64,000 nt of DNA, taken from Silene latifolia. Taxonomy: Eukaryota > Streptophyta > Magnoliopsida > Caryophyllales > Caryophyllaceae. The notes under the pieces were generated by a model. The model ran no database searches. It had not been told where the DNA came from and saw only the letters and a list, made by a program, of their open reading frames with translations. This document shows, piece after piece, positions 22,467 to 34,734 of this stretch (positions are counted from its first letter, which is position 1; each line of letters begins with the position of its first letter). The stretch lies in NCBI RefSeq assembly GCF_048544455.1, contig NC_133534.1, positions 89,991,637 to 90,055,636 on the forward strand, in the 5' to 3' direction. The position numbers were made by a program, and so were the translations under genes.

Positions 22467-22481
22467 TGGTATCAGAGCGAC
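22467..22481 (+). other. E4 primer-binding site (initiator tRNA-Met type)
   Basis: TGGTATCAGAGC two bases after the LTR end. Confidence 0.88.
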
Positions 22482-23460
22482 GATCCTGAAACCTGTAACC
22501 AATGAATCTAATGAATCTAGGGAGTCAATTAAAATGAACCCGGGGTAAAGGTTGTAGGAGCTAGTGCAAAGACTTGGGAGACGTCCTAAAGTCGCGAACT
22601 CGCCCTACAATTTTGAACCGGTCACCATGGGATATGTGTCGGGATCGTTATGTGCTTATTGTGTGTTGTGTGTATCTATGTAGTAGTATGTTGTATGAAT
22701 TGATGGATGCATGCATGTGGAGGATGGGGGATCTGAATTGAAAGATGATGATGACGTGAATTGTATGTTGGTTGATTGTAAAGCATGAAAGTATAAGGAT
22801 TGATACATGTAATTTGGTATGTTATAATTATGTAAGGAAAAGTGTTTTGTCTATATATAAAGCGATGTGTAAGTATACATGTTGTTGTTGTCGTGTTGAG
22901 TAAAAGTACAGAAGGTTGGGAGTGTGAATTGAACATGTGCTGAGTGAATATGTTGAACGAATATGGTGGATCAATATGTGGTATGATGGATGAATTAGTG
23001 GAAAAGATGAATCATCGTGGTAGTAACATGTGAATAGGGGACTTGATGTCATGTATTTGTGATTTTGTTTACGAAAAGTGATAGAATAAAAACATGTGGG
23101 TAAGTCATAATTGGCAAGTTAGATAAGCTATTTGCATGATGAATGTTGTTGCTTGGCTTTTGAAAATAGTAACATATGATTATGAATACTGGTTTTATGA
23201 GTTTTGGACTGGTTTTGTTTGCCTGGTTGTTGTTTAAGCTGTTTGGAAGTAAAAATCAAATAGTTATGTCGTCTGATTACAACAAAGTTGTCTTTAAACT
23301 GTTATAACTTGAGATTCATAAATGATTTTGATGTGATTCCAATTGGAGGTGATAGCTTGTCCTTTTACGATTCTAACTATAGGTCACACGCCCAAAACGA
23401 CCAAGAAATGAGTGAGTTATGACTGTTTTACGAAAACTGGACAGTGCTGAGAATTGGGGT

Positions 23461-23626
23461 ACTCGATCGAGTATCCTCGGTACTCGATCGAGTAAGGGGG
23501 CACTCGATCGAGTACGTTAGTTACTCGATCGAGTAGCCCTGGTGATTTGTTTTACGTGCTTCTGATCTTGACCTACTCGATCGAGTAAGTCCCTTACTCG
23601 ATCGAGTGGCCTGTACTCGATCTAGT
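23461..23626. repeat. Phased ACTCGATCGAGT array in E4 interior
   Basis: Sites start at 23461, 23482, 23502, 23523, 23575, 23596 and 23615 (the last imperfect, CTCGATCTAG). Steps are 21, 20, 21, 52, 21 and 19 bp. Confidence 0.9.
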
Positions 23627-26605
23627 GACCCCTGTTTTGGGTCATATGCTTATCTTTTGACATTTGTTGCATATTATGTTTAATTCAAAGGTAATATTTT
23701 GCTTCTTTATGCACCGTTTTATATGTATATTGATCCTGATGCGTAAGTTACCAATCTTATGGTGTAGTGAGTGGCACCTGTGGTGAGTAGGAGTTTGGTG
23801 GGAGGACATGAGTTCTATGTGTTGTGATAGATAGTGGAAAAAGAAAAGGGAGATTGGTATGGCTTAATTGAGGCATAGAGCATGTTTTGTGAGATGGGAT
23901 GAGTGATATGATTGTGTGTTGAGTAATGTAAGAATATGTGAATGTGGGCAAAGAGTGATGCAAGTTTAAGGAACGTGAGAATGAAAAGATTGAAAGAAAG
24001 GATGTGGATAGTAGCAGCCGGAGATGTATAACGAATTATGGAGGGAGATGGTTAGAAATAGAGTTGAGCAAGAATATATGTAATGAAAGGTCGTTTTAGA
24101 GGAATTGAGAAGAGTGGTATATAGCGAACTTAATGGAGGCATGTCGCGACGTAGATTTGCAGATAGTGAGTGAGTTTGGGAGATTTGGTTCATTAAGAAA
24201 CGAAACTAATGTGTGACTTCCTTGAGCAAGTAAGTCATGAGAGATCAGGGTGAGTAATAGCATGAGGTGGTCTGGACTGATTTATGTTAAGTGTGAGGGA
24301 TAGCATAATAAGAGAAGATCCATGGTAAGAAAGAGTGAGATGATGTCGGTAGAAAATAATGGAATTTGAGTTTTGGAGCTACGAAAGGGTAACTGGATTA
24401 CTAAAGAGTTAGCTAGAAGGAATAAGGAGTTGAGCTATTAATTGTTATTGTTGAGTGTAAAGAGAAAAGAAGGATAAAAGTAAGCTGAGGAAAAAAAAAA
24501 AATGTTGACCAGAGTTATGTGATATAGAAGTAAGGAATCGTCGAGATTTATGATATTATCATGAGGATATTAGTTAATGATTATATAGAAGTTTCAGGAC
24601 AACATGATTGATAATGAGTTTCGAGGAACTAAGGGAGTAATAAGTTGGTGGAGTATTGGCAGGATACGAGACATTTGGTGGAGAGTTGGATGACAATACA
24701 AATAAGACAGTATTGGGTATAATGTTGAGGTAATTTTGTTGATGGGTTTGATGTTCGTTTTTTGGGATGTTAACCAAAGATGGGAGAAAAACCGTGTTAT
24801 TTTGATATGAGTGTAAGAGATTTGATATACGAGCAGTGGTAGTGTTATGGTTTATGACTAGTGGTTAAGGGTGACGGTATGTTAGAGAGATGGTAATTCT
24901 AAAGAGGCTGATTTTGTAGAGACTGCATTGATAAGTATGGTTGTGAGGAAGTATAAGACATAGTCTTGGGAGGCTGTTTCTCATAATGAGTGTTAGCTGT
25001 ATGGTTATGTATGGCAGAAGATGTTGGGTATGCGAATGGAAGAATGTGATGAGGGGCATGCGAGTTAAGTTCGGGTGACAGGTAACCTTTGTTGAGTGGT
25101 AACATACGTGATCAGGATTGATTGGTTGGATGTGATTATGGGTCTATGATATGTGTAAATGGTTGTGTGAGGTTCTGACCTCACAAGAAGTGGTATGGTG
25201 TGATAATTATAAAGTTGTTTTATGAATGTTCTGTAATATATATGTTGGACACGGTAATTTAATTGAATGATATACAAAACGGTAATAATTTGATTAATTG
25301 ACATGGCTAGTTATAATTTTATGTGTATTAATAACACATGTGTATTCCGTGAAATGGTAGAGATGATGTTCATGAGATGCTTATCTGTGTATCCATATAA
25401 TATGTTGCGTGGTGACTTAATAAAGTGAATTTGAGTAAGTTTTTCTTGTCTGAGAAGTTATGTTGAGTCAGTGCTTATGGGATTGTGTATGTTGTGATGT
25501 CTATCGATGCGGTTGTGGTGCCTCGGGTGGTGATCCGGGCACGATATTTAGTGTTGTGATGCGGGTATTTTCGCACTGCGGTGTGGCTGTTGGTGGCGGT
25601 GTTGTGATGCCGTCACCGGTTGGGGTGGAGTAGGCGGAATGATTATGATTCGAGTTTCGAAAGTACATACCAGTTATACATAGATTGTTGTTTTGTTTGA
25701 TGTTGCTCCCTGCGAGTTTCAGTTTGTGCAGATAGACAATTGTCTTGCTTATTGATGTTTTCTTTACCAGGTTAAGTTGGGAAGGAGGTAGAGTATGATA
25801 TGAAATAGAGTTGAATATGTTTTCGTTGTTGTCATGGTATAATGATATTCTGTTGATGGGACACGGTTGTGAGAGGTTGTTACAGTAATTTTGATCTTGT
25901 TTTCAGATGAGACATGGTAATGGAAAATGATTCGCGGAACATGTGTTGTAATGATCTGAAAGCGGCAGGTAGTTTATAATCTTTTGTTGAGACAATGAGT
26001 GTAGGGTGTTGGGGGAATTAGTGTCATGTTAAGTTGTGAATGAGTTTTGCGGTAATGAAAGAAAGAACTTGAGGATCTAGTGTGCGTGTACGTAACGAGT
26101 GCGGATCGTGAGTTATGCTTCTGGGAGATAAGTGCGTTACATAGAGAGGTATGTTGTTTGGCAGTAATAATGAAGAGGGGGTATGGCGATTTCCTACGAG
26201 TCTATGGTATAGGTTAGGTGCTATGCCGAATGAGTTGAGGAATGAGAAATGTTTATGTACGGGAGCCTTGGATATAAGAATAGTGAGTGATTGGTTTATA
26301 AACGGGTATCTTTGACATGTGGTGGTAAAGAGGGTAATGAGATATAGATAAGGTTTGGTATTAGTGAGTTACGAGGACGTAACATTTGTCTTAAGAGGAG
26401 TAGGATGCGATAAAACAGATTTTTAGGGTTGTACATATGGTAATATATTCGGAAGTTGAGTCTTGATGTAAAATAAAAGATCGATTCGTGTTGTGGGTGA
26501 TTTTATTAAAGGTCATAACCGTGCTTGTAGTAGCGTGATGTTTAGGAGTGTGAGAATATTTCGGTAGTGTTGACAGTCGGATGATGAGGTTACGAGTGTG
26601 AGTAA

Positions 26606-26652
26606 ACTTCGAGGACGAAGTTCCTTTTAAGGGTGGTAGAATGTAACATTCC
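26606..26652 (+). other. Second copy of the pre-LTR / LTR-start motif in E4
   Basis: AACTTCGAGGACGAAGTTCC, then a purine stretch, then TGTAACATTCCG. It mirrors 26943-26990, where the true 3' LTR begins with TGTAATACTCCG. The two LTR-like starts are 337 bp apart. Confidence 0.6.
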
Positions 26653-26963
26653 GTTTGATGTCTATGAGTGTCTTGGTATTGGGTTTGATAGTTGATGTTG
26701 ATAGTTGATGATATTATGGAGCTAGCAGCATTAGAGGATGGTAGTTGATTATGTATGGAGTTGATGTCGTGAGAGATATATATGTGGTAGATACGATATA
26801 GTGAGTCCTGTTGTGGAAGTAAACATAGTTGGTAGAATGGGGGTTAAGAGTTCATGTTCTATGTTCGGTCGAGTTCTTGAGTCCTTAGCTAAGTTGTTGT
26901 GTCTTGGTCGAGTCAGTATGGTTGTTTTTTATGTATGGGTTGAACTTCGGGGACGAAGTTCTT

Positions 26964-26978
26964 TTAAGGAGAGAAGAC
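26964..26978 (+). other. E4 polypurine tract
   Basis: AAGGAGAGAAGAC lies directly before the 3' LTR start at 26979. Confidence 0.75.
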
Positions 26979-28360
26979 TGTAATACTCCGTATTTATAAG
27001 TCTTGGGGTACTCTATCGAGTAGGCCTTACTCTGTCGCGTAAGGGTAAGTTGCGAAATAAAATAGTTTCTGACCTGTAGGGTACTCGATCGAGTAGCTGG
27101 GGCACTCGATCGAGTAGGGGGGGTACTCGATCGAGTACCTTGGGTACTCGATCGAGTGTCCGGTTTTACGGGGAGTTTTCTCGGGTTTTGTTAATTATGC
27201 GATTAAGGTATAAAAACTTTGTCGTCATTATTCTAAATCACTTTTACAAAACCTAAATTACTGTTTGAGAGAGAAAGCAAGCCTAATCGCATTATTAGCA
27301 ATACCCGGAGTTTGGAAGGTCAGTTCTCGTCGTTGGTTATACCGTTGAGTTCCTTGCGTCGAGGGTAAGATCTATGTACCCTTTTTATTGTATTTCCTTT
27401 AATTTGGTTAAACCCTAATTTAGGGATTTGGGGGTTTTTGTGTAGATTGTGATTCGGTAGTGCTTGTATGTTTGTATGATAGGAGGAGGTTTTGTAGAAG
27501 AGCCTTTTTGATACAGATGTAGAGACCGTCTGATAATGATGCTTTCTAGGTAGGATTTCCTACTCAGTATTAGTCCCATAATGGGATGATTGTTGATGTG
27601 TGAGATTGATTGTTTGATATAGTAATTGTATTGTGACGGCTGTGATTGTGATTGTACATTGTTGATAGATTCAGACGGTTGTTGATGTTGTGATTGTGAT
27701 TGGTTGTCTATGGTTCTCGAGATGCGTTCTCGGCTGAGTGGAGTCACTTGCGGGAGTGGCTTCACGCCCTAGTTTTGCCCTTCGTGGAACCCGCCACGGA
27801 AGGGGATGTGCACATTAATGGACAGGGTTATCGCTCGGTATGATGAGCGGGGCTTAGGTGGGAACGGCTGCGGTCCCCCACTGGCAGGGCTGCTCCAGTG
27901 GACAGTCAGGATTGAGATGATTGGAATTGGTGGTGTGTGTGTGTGTGTGACAGTTCAGCTGTCTGTTTATCTTGTTATTGTTGTCTATATTGATTGTGTG
28001 ATTAGTACTGACCCCGTTTAACTGTTTTAAAAACTGTGGTGATCCATTCGGGGGTGGTGAGCAGTTGCTTGCCAGGTATATCTTGGATACGCGTGGGATC
28101 TAGCTGGGGATGGAGTCATCACATATCAGAGTCTTTAGTCTTCCGCTGTGTTTATTAGAACAGTGCCTTTCAGTTGGTTTATAGTTTGAGAACAGTTGTA
28201 TTTCGCTTACAGTTGGTTTTGTAATGTAATCACTTAAGCTTATTTAATAAAGTATGTTTCTTCATTGTCTTATGATTATCATGCCTCGGGTAACCGAGAT
28301 GGTAGCATCCTTATACCTGAGTGGTCCTGGTAAGGCACTTAGAGTATGAGGGGTGTTACA
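26979..28360 (+). repeat. E4 3' LTR
   Basis: 1382 bp partner of 21070-22464. Lacks 12 bp near 27284 and is shorter in the GT repeat. The palindrome array is at 27010-27157 and TATAAAAA at 27209-27216. Confidence 0.93.
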
Positions 28361-28365
28361 GCAAG

Positions 28366-29371
28366 ATTGTCTTCCTAATATTGTATGTCGATGACATACT
28401 CCTGATTGGGAATGACATACCTCTCTTAACTTCGGTAAAAGTATGGTTGAAGAACCATTTCCAGATGAAAGATCTGGGTGAGGCACAAAGAATTCTGGGC
28501 ATCCGTATCTATCGAGATAGATCACGTCGGATGTTATCTCTCAGTCAGGAGTCTTACATAGACAAGATCCTAGAGAGATTCAGCATGACTAACTCCAAAA
28601 AGGGGTTCCTTCCTATGGCTCCAGGGGTGAATTTGAGCAAGTCTCAGGCACCAGAGACACCAGAAGAGAAAGAGCGCATGACACGGATTCCTTATGCCTC
28701 GGCTATAGGATCAATCATGTATGCCATAATATGCACACGTCCAGACGTGGCATATGAATTGAGTATGACAAGTCGATTCCAACAGCATCCAGGTGAATCA
28801 CATTGGATGGCTGTCAAGAACATTCTTAAGTACCTACGGAGGACTAAAGATTGGGCTTTGACTTATGGAGGCGAACAAGAGCTATGCGCAACCGGTTACG
28901 CAGATGCTAGCTTCCAAACGGATCGAGATGACTTAAAATCTCAGTCTGGATTCGTTTTTACTCTTAATGGCGCTGCTGATCGGTGGAAGAGTTCCAAACA
29001 AAGTGTTACAAAGAGATTCTACGATCGAGTCCGAGTACTATGCCGCGTCTGAAGCTGCAAAGGAAGCGATATGGATGCGTCAATTCTTACAAGGACTATC
29101 TGTAGTGCCTAGTTCGAATGACCCGATCACCATCTATTGCGACAATAGAGGTGCCATCTTCCAAGCTAAGGAGCCAAAGTCTAGCAACAAGTCTAGACAT
29201 GTACAACGGAAAGCTCATCTAATCCGAGATTACGTGGAGCAAAAGGAAGTAGTGATAGAAAAGATTGCTACAGATGATAATATAGTAGATCCTCTCACTA
29301 AACCATTACGACAAGATAAGCATGAAGGGCATGTTAATTCCATGGGAATTAAACGTGTTCCTGAGTTGTAG
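28366..29371 (+). pseudogene. E3 reverse transcriptase C-terminus and RNase H
   Basis: Continues RT after E4: LYVDDILLIGNDI holds the YVDD active site. The connection domain follows (QMKDLGEAQRILGIRIYRDRS). RNase H begins at GYADASFQTDRDDLKSQSG. A frameshift near 29010-29020 moves the end (ESEYYAASEAAKEAIW, IYCDNRGAI, KHEGHVNSMGIKRVPEL) to another frame, ending at the stop at 29369-29371. Key acidic residues are visible but the frame is broken. Confidence 0.88.
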
Positions 29372-30228
29372 TACTCTTTTATGGATTAGATTCATTCTCT
29401 TATGTACTCTATACGACATCATTGTTTTGATATTTATATATTTTGTTTTTCATGTGGTTTTGTACGACAATTTTGAACACCACAAAGTGAACTGAACAAA
29501 CATTATATTTTTGGTCCTTAATTGCCCACGTGAGCTGATAACTCAAGGCAATTATTTTGTGACATTGGTTGATGGTGGGTTCAACGAGCCATAAGTCAAA
29601 AGGTTGACTGACCAATCACATAGGCGATTTATACGGATATCTCGTAGGACACAATTGTGACATCGACGTGGAGTCCTAAATGTTTTATAACATTCGGTGC
29701 CCGGTCATGGATAGGACCTCCATGGTGATCCTAAGAGTCGATTCTTTTGACTATCGACTGTCTCTTAAGACTAAGGCAGATTTTGGGTGACTTTGGTTTC
29801 TTTCTCACGGTCATCCGTAACAGGGGGCCAAGTAGATTTTTTCTGGGTCATTTCATGCTGTGCTTAGATCGGAAGGAGTCGAGTTGAAGGAAATATTCAG
29901 CCTTTATCAGGTACTCGAGATTTCTCGGGGCCACTCGAGGAGTCAGAATCGAAATGCATGGCCATGCTCGAATACGAATTCGTTTTATCAGTTGAGTTAC
30001 TCTCTAGTCGGAGAAACCACACTTGATACAGATCGATTGTAAAATACGACCTTTGCGGATCCGGATCTGCAAATTGTTTTACATTGAGTGGGAGAAATTT
30101 TAAATGAATATGAGAATCGGTTATCGCACATACACTTGTACGGACAAGTGGGAGTTTGTTGGAGCTGTGTCCTCCAGTTAGTGCGGATAATGTCATTGCA
30201 CATACACTTGTACGGACAAGTGGGAGCT
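29372..30228 (+). other. E3 3' UTR with duplicated polypurine tract
   Basis: Non-coding. Several stretches (around CCACTCGAGGAGT and a GACTTTGGTTT motif) are also found in the 3' UTR of E6, so this part is conserved in the family. A 72-bp tandem duplication at its end gives two copies of CACTTGTACGGACAAGTGGG, at 30134 and 30206. Confidence 0.7.
30214..30228 (+). other. E3 polypurine tract (active copy)
   Basis: ACAAGTGGGAGCT directly precedes the 3' LTR at 30229. A second copy at 30143-30156 precedes an LTR-like TGTTGGAGCTGTGTCC at 30157. Confidence 0.8.
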
Positions 30229-31206
30229 TGTTGGGGCTGGTGTCCTTTACAGTTAGTGCAAGGACTTATAAATCTCCAAAAGGATCAAAGGGTATACTTT
30301 TGTATTATAATCAATTGGTCCACGTTTATCAATAACGGTTGGCTTTCTAGTTAAGTTTGACGTTATTGTCATACAGATGGCGGTGATCAACTGGTCCCTA
30401 AAAGTCACACCTATAGGACACGTTTGAGAGATGTGATGGTATGAAAATACAGTCATGTTGATGCCAAAGTTGACTAAGCAGTTAGTCGGAGTCATTGACT
30501 AATAATTAGTCAAACGCGATGTTGAGATAATTATTTAATCCAGATTAAATAATAATGGCTAAAACGAATTAAATAGTTAATTCGTAAATTAAATATAAAC
30601 GATTATATTTAAATTGATGTATATTGAATTAATTATACAATATCGTCTTTGTCGGACATGTATTAATATTTCAACTAATCCGTGTTATTAGTTGATGTTT
30701 TAATAACCGATAACCGATGACGATTTATAATAAAAGCGCGTCATATACATTTTAGTAAATTTGGAGCTGAACTACGAGTTAAAATAAGGAGGAAGTGAAA
30801 GCCCACTCCCTCCCCTGGGCTCACGGTTTGGCCGAACAAGACAAAAGGAGAGAGCCTCTCTCCTTTTGACCTAATCGTCTCATTTGACATAGAAAATTAG
30901 GTTTTGAGGGAATTTTCCTCTGAAAACCTAGATCTCACATCGTAAAAACTCACAACAACTCTCTCAATATTGCAAGTCAATTAGAGAGTATTTCTAGCAC
31001 AAGGGGCATAGTCTCAGACAGTCTTGGGTGCAACAATTAGGAGGAAATCTACGTTGATTTCTGTTCATTTTGCCGAATTGCACTAGGACCCGAGGTTGAT
31101 TCTTTACCTTTATCGTTTCTCTTGTATTTATGTTTTATGACTATAATCACATGCTAAATCTACGTTATAGTCCTAAATATGGGAATTTTACGGATATTTC
31201 CTTACA
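30229..31206 (+). repeat. E3 3' LTR
   Basis: 978 bp, partner of 15154-16134, ends TTTCCTTACA followed by the ACAAC duplication. Confidence 0.92.
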
Positions 31207-31211
31207 ACAAC
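31207..31211. other. Target-site duplication of E3, right copy (ACAAC)
   Basis: Matches 15149-15153. ORF1 of E1 resumes at 31212. Confidence 0.9.
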
Positions 31212-32668
31212 AACAATAACCTTCTATGGGAGCAACAACACCTTCTACTCCGGAAATCGATCAACTTTTGCATTATCCGGAGGTAACTTTTATTTCCGAA
31301 ACCCATAGAAATACCTTTGTCAAGTTTGCTATGAAGTCATTACAATCCACCAAATTTATATGTGAAGATACCTTAGAAAAATTGGGTGTTCTTGAGCAAA
31401 CTAGAGCCTTTTTCAATGCCATGGGGTTGAAGAAATTGTTTGAAACAAAGGAATTGACATACCCCTCCCTTACCTTGAAGTTTTTGAGTTCTTTGAAAGT
31501 CACCAAAGTTGAGAATAGGGAGAATCTCGAGTTTCGTCTAGCTAATGTTATTAGACGCATTACCTTTAGGGAATTGAGTGAAATTTTGGGTCTTAGTGAT
31601 GAACCGCGTTATTTTAAGAATTATGGAAAGTATGACCCCGAACCTCTTTGGGAGGCAATTTACGGGAGGAAATTTGAGGACTTTCATGCGAGTCGTGCTC
31701 TTTTGGTCCACCATCCGGGCATAAGAGTATGGCACAAGGTCGTGGGAAACACCATAATTGCAAGGAAAGATACCAACCATTTCACCAAACTTGATTTTAT
31801 TCTCCTTGAATCGGCTTTGAACATTGGAAGAGTACACACCAAGCCTTACAATTCTTTGAGGCTCTTGGTAAATAGATGGCTCAACATTGATTGTGGGAAG
31901 AAGGGCACTACCGTTATTGTCAATGGCGGCCTAGTCACTATCCTAGCTAAGCACTTTGATCCTAACTTCAATAAGGATAACAAGTACAAAGCAAAGGAGG
32001 GTGGCCATCTTGTTGATATGCATACTATGATACACAAGTTCAAGTGGGTTGCCCATAACCCCCTTGACACTAAGTATGGATGGCTCACTAGTGAAGCTAG
32101 ATCGTTCACCTTGCCTTCAAAGATTTGTCGTCTAAGCATCCACCGGACCAATTATCTACTTCCCCTTTCTAAAGAGGCCGAGTATATTATTCAACAACAA
32201 AAGGGTGATCTTGAAACTCCCTCCTCTTCCATTGTCATACCACCTTACCCCTTTGAGTATGAAGAGTTCAAGCCGGAAGGAGTTGAAGCTAGGAAAGATT
32301 ATGTGACTCTTCTCATGCAAGCAATGCACAAGCAAGCCTTTGAAGATCGGAAAAATGCTTACTTGGCTCAATATCCACCCCTCCTACACTTAGCTAGGCA
32401 AGGACTACTTGATCCATCTTGTCCTTTGCCTAGTTGGGCGGATAGAGAAGTCCGATTTCCGGGTGCATCTAGGGTCGTTTTGGGTGACAATGAGGTTGTT
32501 GGTAATAATGAAGAAGTTGATGATAACATTGATGAAGAAGAAAGTGAAGAGGAAAAGGATGGTGAAGATGATGATGAGCAAGATGAGGAAGAAAGTGAAG
32601 AAGAGCAAATGACAAGGGAAGTGGCAATGTGGCCACTTCTAATGAGGAAAGTGATGGTGATAGCATGA
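31212..32668 (+). pseudogene. E1 ORF1, main part (Athila ORF1 / putative plant transposon protein)
   Basis: Open for 480 residues from ATG 31226. An in-frame TAA (31217-31219) lies between the E3 insertion point and this ATG, so the two halves would not join cleanly even without E3. The domain is close to that in E5 and E7 (TKFICEDTLEKLGVLEQTRAFF, LRLLVNRWLNIDCGKKGTT, IHRTNYLLPLSKEAEYII) and more distant from E2. The C-terminal ~80 residues are a very acidic Glu/Asp tail. Function is unknown. The acidic tail plus basic N-terminus suggest nucleic-acid or chromatin contact, which is inference only. Confidence 0.82.
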
Positions 32669-34734
32669 TGGAAGATTAGCAAGCCTTGGAGACTCCTACC
32701 CTCTCATGGTTTGTCTATTTTTCTCTTTGTTTTAATTATATTTTTGATCATTGTTGGAGTAGTCCTAGCACCATAGAGGACTCACACCTCGGTACCATTG
32801 AGGTGTTCTCATTTTATTGTTCCCATTTTCAAAATCCAAAATGACAAATTAGTTTCATGCATTGCATAGTGTGTGCATGAACTACTCCCATCCTTGGACA
32901 TTAGCAATAGTGTCTCACTCGGTTTGGGGAAGTTAATGCATACACAACGGGAGGTAATCTAAATTATCCTCTCCGTCATAACAAAAACCATGCATCATGT
33001 AGTGTAGCTTAGTGTAGATTGCATTTAGTATAGAAATCATGCATCATCTTTGCATAATTTCCATCATTTTGGCCATTGAGGACAATGTCCATAGTAGTGT
33101 GGGGATGGGAATTCTAAGATTTAACTCTTATTCAAAAATCCAAAAAAATTGAAAATTTTCAAAAATCATAAAAATTTGAAAATTGAAAACCCAAAAACAT
33201 GTTTATTTCCTTTTGTAGTCTTGTATATATTGTCTTGTATATATTGTGTTTGTTCTATCCTTGTTCACATTGATTGACTACGCCACATCCGAGACATGAG
33301 GATCATGAAGACCGCATGGTATGATCTTTCCAATCTTCTTTTTCCTCTTTATGTTAATGACTATGTGGCTTTATTTTGATTGATGCGGTATAACCATGTG
33401 AACTTAGGACTTGCATTTAGTTTATATGTCATATTAGCTAATAGAATCACTTGCATTAGGATGTTTATATTAGTTGCATCATGGCATGTAATTGCATGTT
33501 AGAAATGTTTTGAAAAATGCCCAATTAGGAACTTTGACAAGAGCAACTAAGCCATTACAAATACTTGTTCAACTTAAGACTTTGCCTACTAGAATGGTTG
33601 TAAAACACCCTAGATAGTGTCATACTAGTGTCTTTTGACCCATGACCCAAGGCCTAGTCAAGGGTTTGCATGTGAATCACCTATCCAACCCCGTGATGCG
33701 ATGTGGACTTGGTTAACTTGTCTAGGTGACCTTGTTTGACCTTGTGGTAAGGTAACCCAAAAATAATTTCTAACAATAAGCTTGAAGTGCTCATTTCAAA
33801 GAAGTTTTGTCATGTGGAAGTAATGTAATGCCAAGGAAACCTCAAATGTTATGAATTGTTGAAAGTTGAGAAATTTTAGTTGTTTTGATGGAGGCGTACC
33901 ACTTCGATGTGCTTTGGTGCGGGATCCATTGAATTGGGCCCCCATACGGTTGTGAATTCGGCCACCCAGAGACAGAGTGACTATCACCCCGAAAAGCTAT
34001 TGTCTAGAGGTTAACCGGTTGCCTAATAAGCGATTGGCGAAAGCAAAGGAAACTAGCCCGGAAGGGACAAACCCCATCTTAAATTTTTGAAATGTGAAAG
34101 TGAAATGAGGACAATTTTGAATACTAGTCATATCCACTCGTTGTGAATAAAGATTTGAGCATTTCATTCCCAAAAAGCCTTTTTGTCAAGCCACTTGGTC
34201 GAGTTTGGGACGATCCATGACCTTTACTTTTGTAGAGAATTCGAGACTTGTCATATCATATGCTACTAGCATCATAGGGATCATCATTCCACCACCATCC
34301 GATCGCTCTTGACGAAAGAATTTGGAAATTGAGGACGAAAGTAGTCTAGTTTAACACCATTTGGAGGTGATTTAGTGCCATCCTCTTAGCCTTAGTAATT
34401 TGTTGAACTAGTATTTGTGAAGGATTACATGCTCTTAAATTTGTTCCTCTTTAGTGCCTCCGCCACTTGATGAGGGAGTGGCTATTGTTTTTGTAGATGC
34501 ATCCATTATGTGACTTTGTGTGCTTAATGTTTGGATGTGTCGCCATTTTGGCAAGACCCACCTTGCCTTGCAAGAAGGCATCCTACCTCATGGTTGTCTT
34601 GTTGTGAGTTGAAGGGGCGGAGTGAGACCCGCTAATTGTCTCATATCGGCTATATTATTAGGATAGGTTAGTATTGGTCCTAGTCTTTGTCACCTCTTTA
34701 CTCGGGACGAGCAAAGGTTCGGTTTGGGGATATT
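32669..34734 (+). other. E1 3' UTR (2 kb) with alternative module beta
   Basis: Non-coding. The middle (about 33650-34300, including GTGACTATCACCCCGAAAAG) is shared with E5 (about 43360-43950) and replaced by an unrelated segment in E2 and E7. The polypurine tract is at 34713-34734. Confidence 0.75.
34713..34734 (+). other. E1 polypurine tract
   Basis: AAAGGTTCGGTTTGGGG followed by ATATT, immediately before TGATGTGACC. Confidence 0.85.

Larger units (their letters stand above)
22482..26978 (+). other. E4 interior: 4.5 kb without genes, C-poor on the + strand
   Basis: No ORF with gag, protease, RT, RNase H or integrase motifs in any frame. The + strand is strikingly poor in C and rich in G, T and A over most of 22650-26950, which creates many Ser/His/Thr/Pro-rich ORFs on the minus strand that I regard as compositional shadows. 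It holds a palindrome array (23461-23626), an A11 run near 24490, a GC-richer patch (25500-25640) and a duplicated pre-LTR motif (26606-26652). Confidence 0.75.
21070..28360 (+). mobile_element. E4: non-coding LTR retrotransposon (LARD-like), innermost insertion
   Basis: 7.3 kb with LTRs 21070-22464 and 26979-28360, PBS and polypurine tract, and GCAAG duplications, but no recognisable gag or pol in its 4.5-kb interior. The LTR ends (TGTAATACTCCG...GGGTGTTACA) and the ACTTCGGGGACGAAGTT sequence before the tract resemble gypsy chromovirus (Tekay/Del-like) elements. The LTRs differ by about 14 substitutions and a 12-bp deletion by eye. It would need proteins supplied in trans. Confidence 0.88.
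15154..31206 (+). mobile_element. E3: Ty1/copia element nested in E1 ORF1, interrupted by E4
   Basis: LTRs at 15154-16134 and 30229-31206, initiator-Met-type PBS, and gag, protease, integrase, RT and RNase H in copia order. There are ACAAC duplications on both sides. Without E4 it is about 8.8 kb. The LTRs differ by roughly 14 substitutions plus a small indel in 0.98 kb by eye, so insertion is fairly recent, yet the coding region has stops and frameshifts and the copy is inactive. Confidence 0.92.

Noticed and set aside
22676..25304. Several minus-strand ORFs of 60-86 codons in E4
   Set aside because: All are Ser/His/Thr/Pro/Tyr-rich products of strand composition, with no conserved motif.
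32368..32682. Ser-rich minus-strand ORFs opposite the acidic tail of ORF1 (also near 45000 and 58680)
   Set aside because: These are antisense reads of GAA/GAT-rich codons in ORF1.
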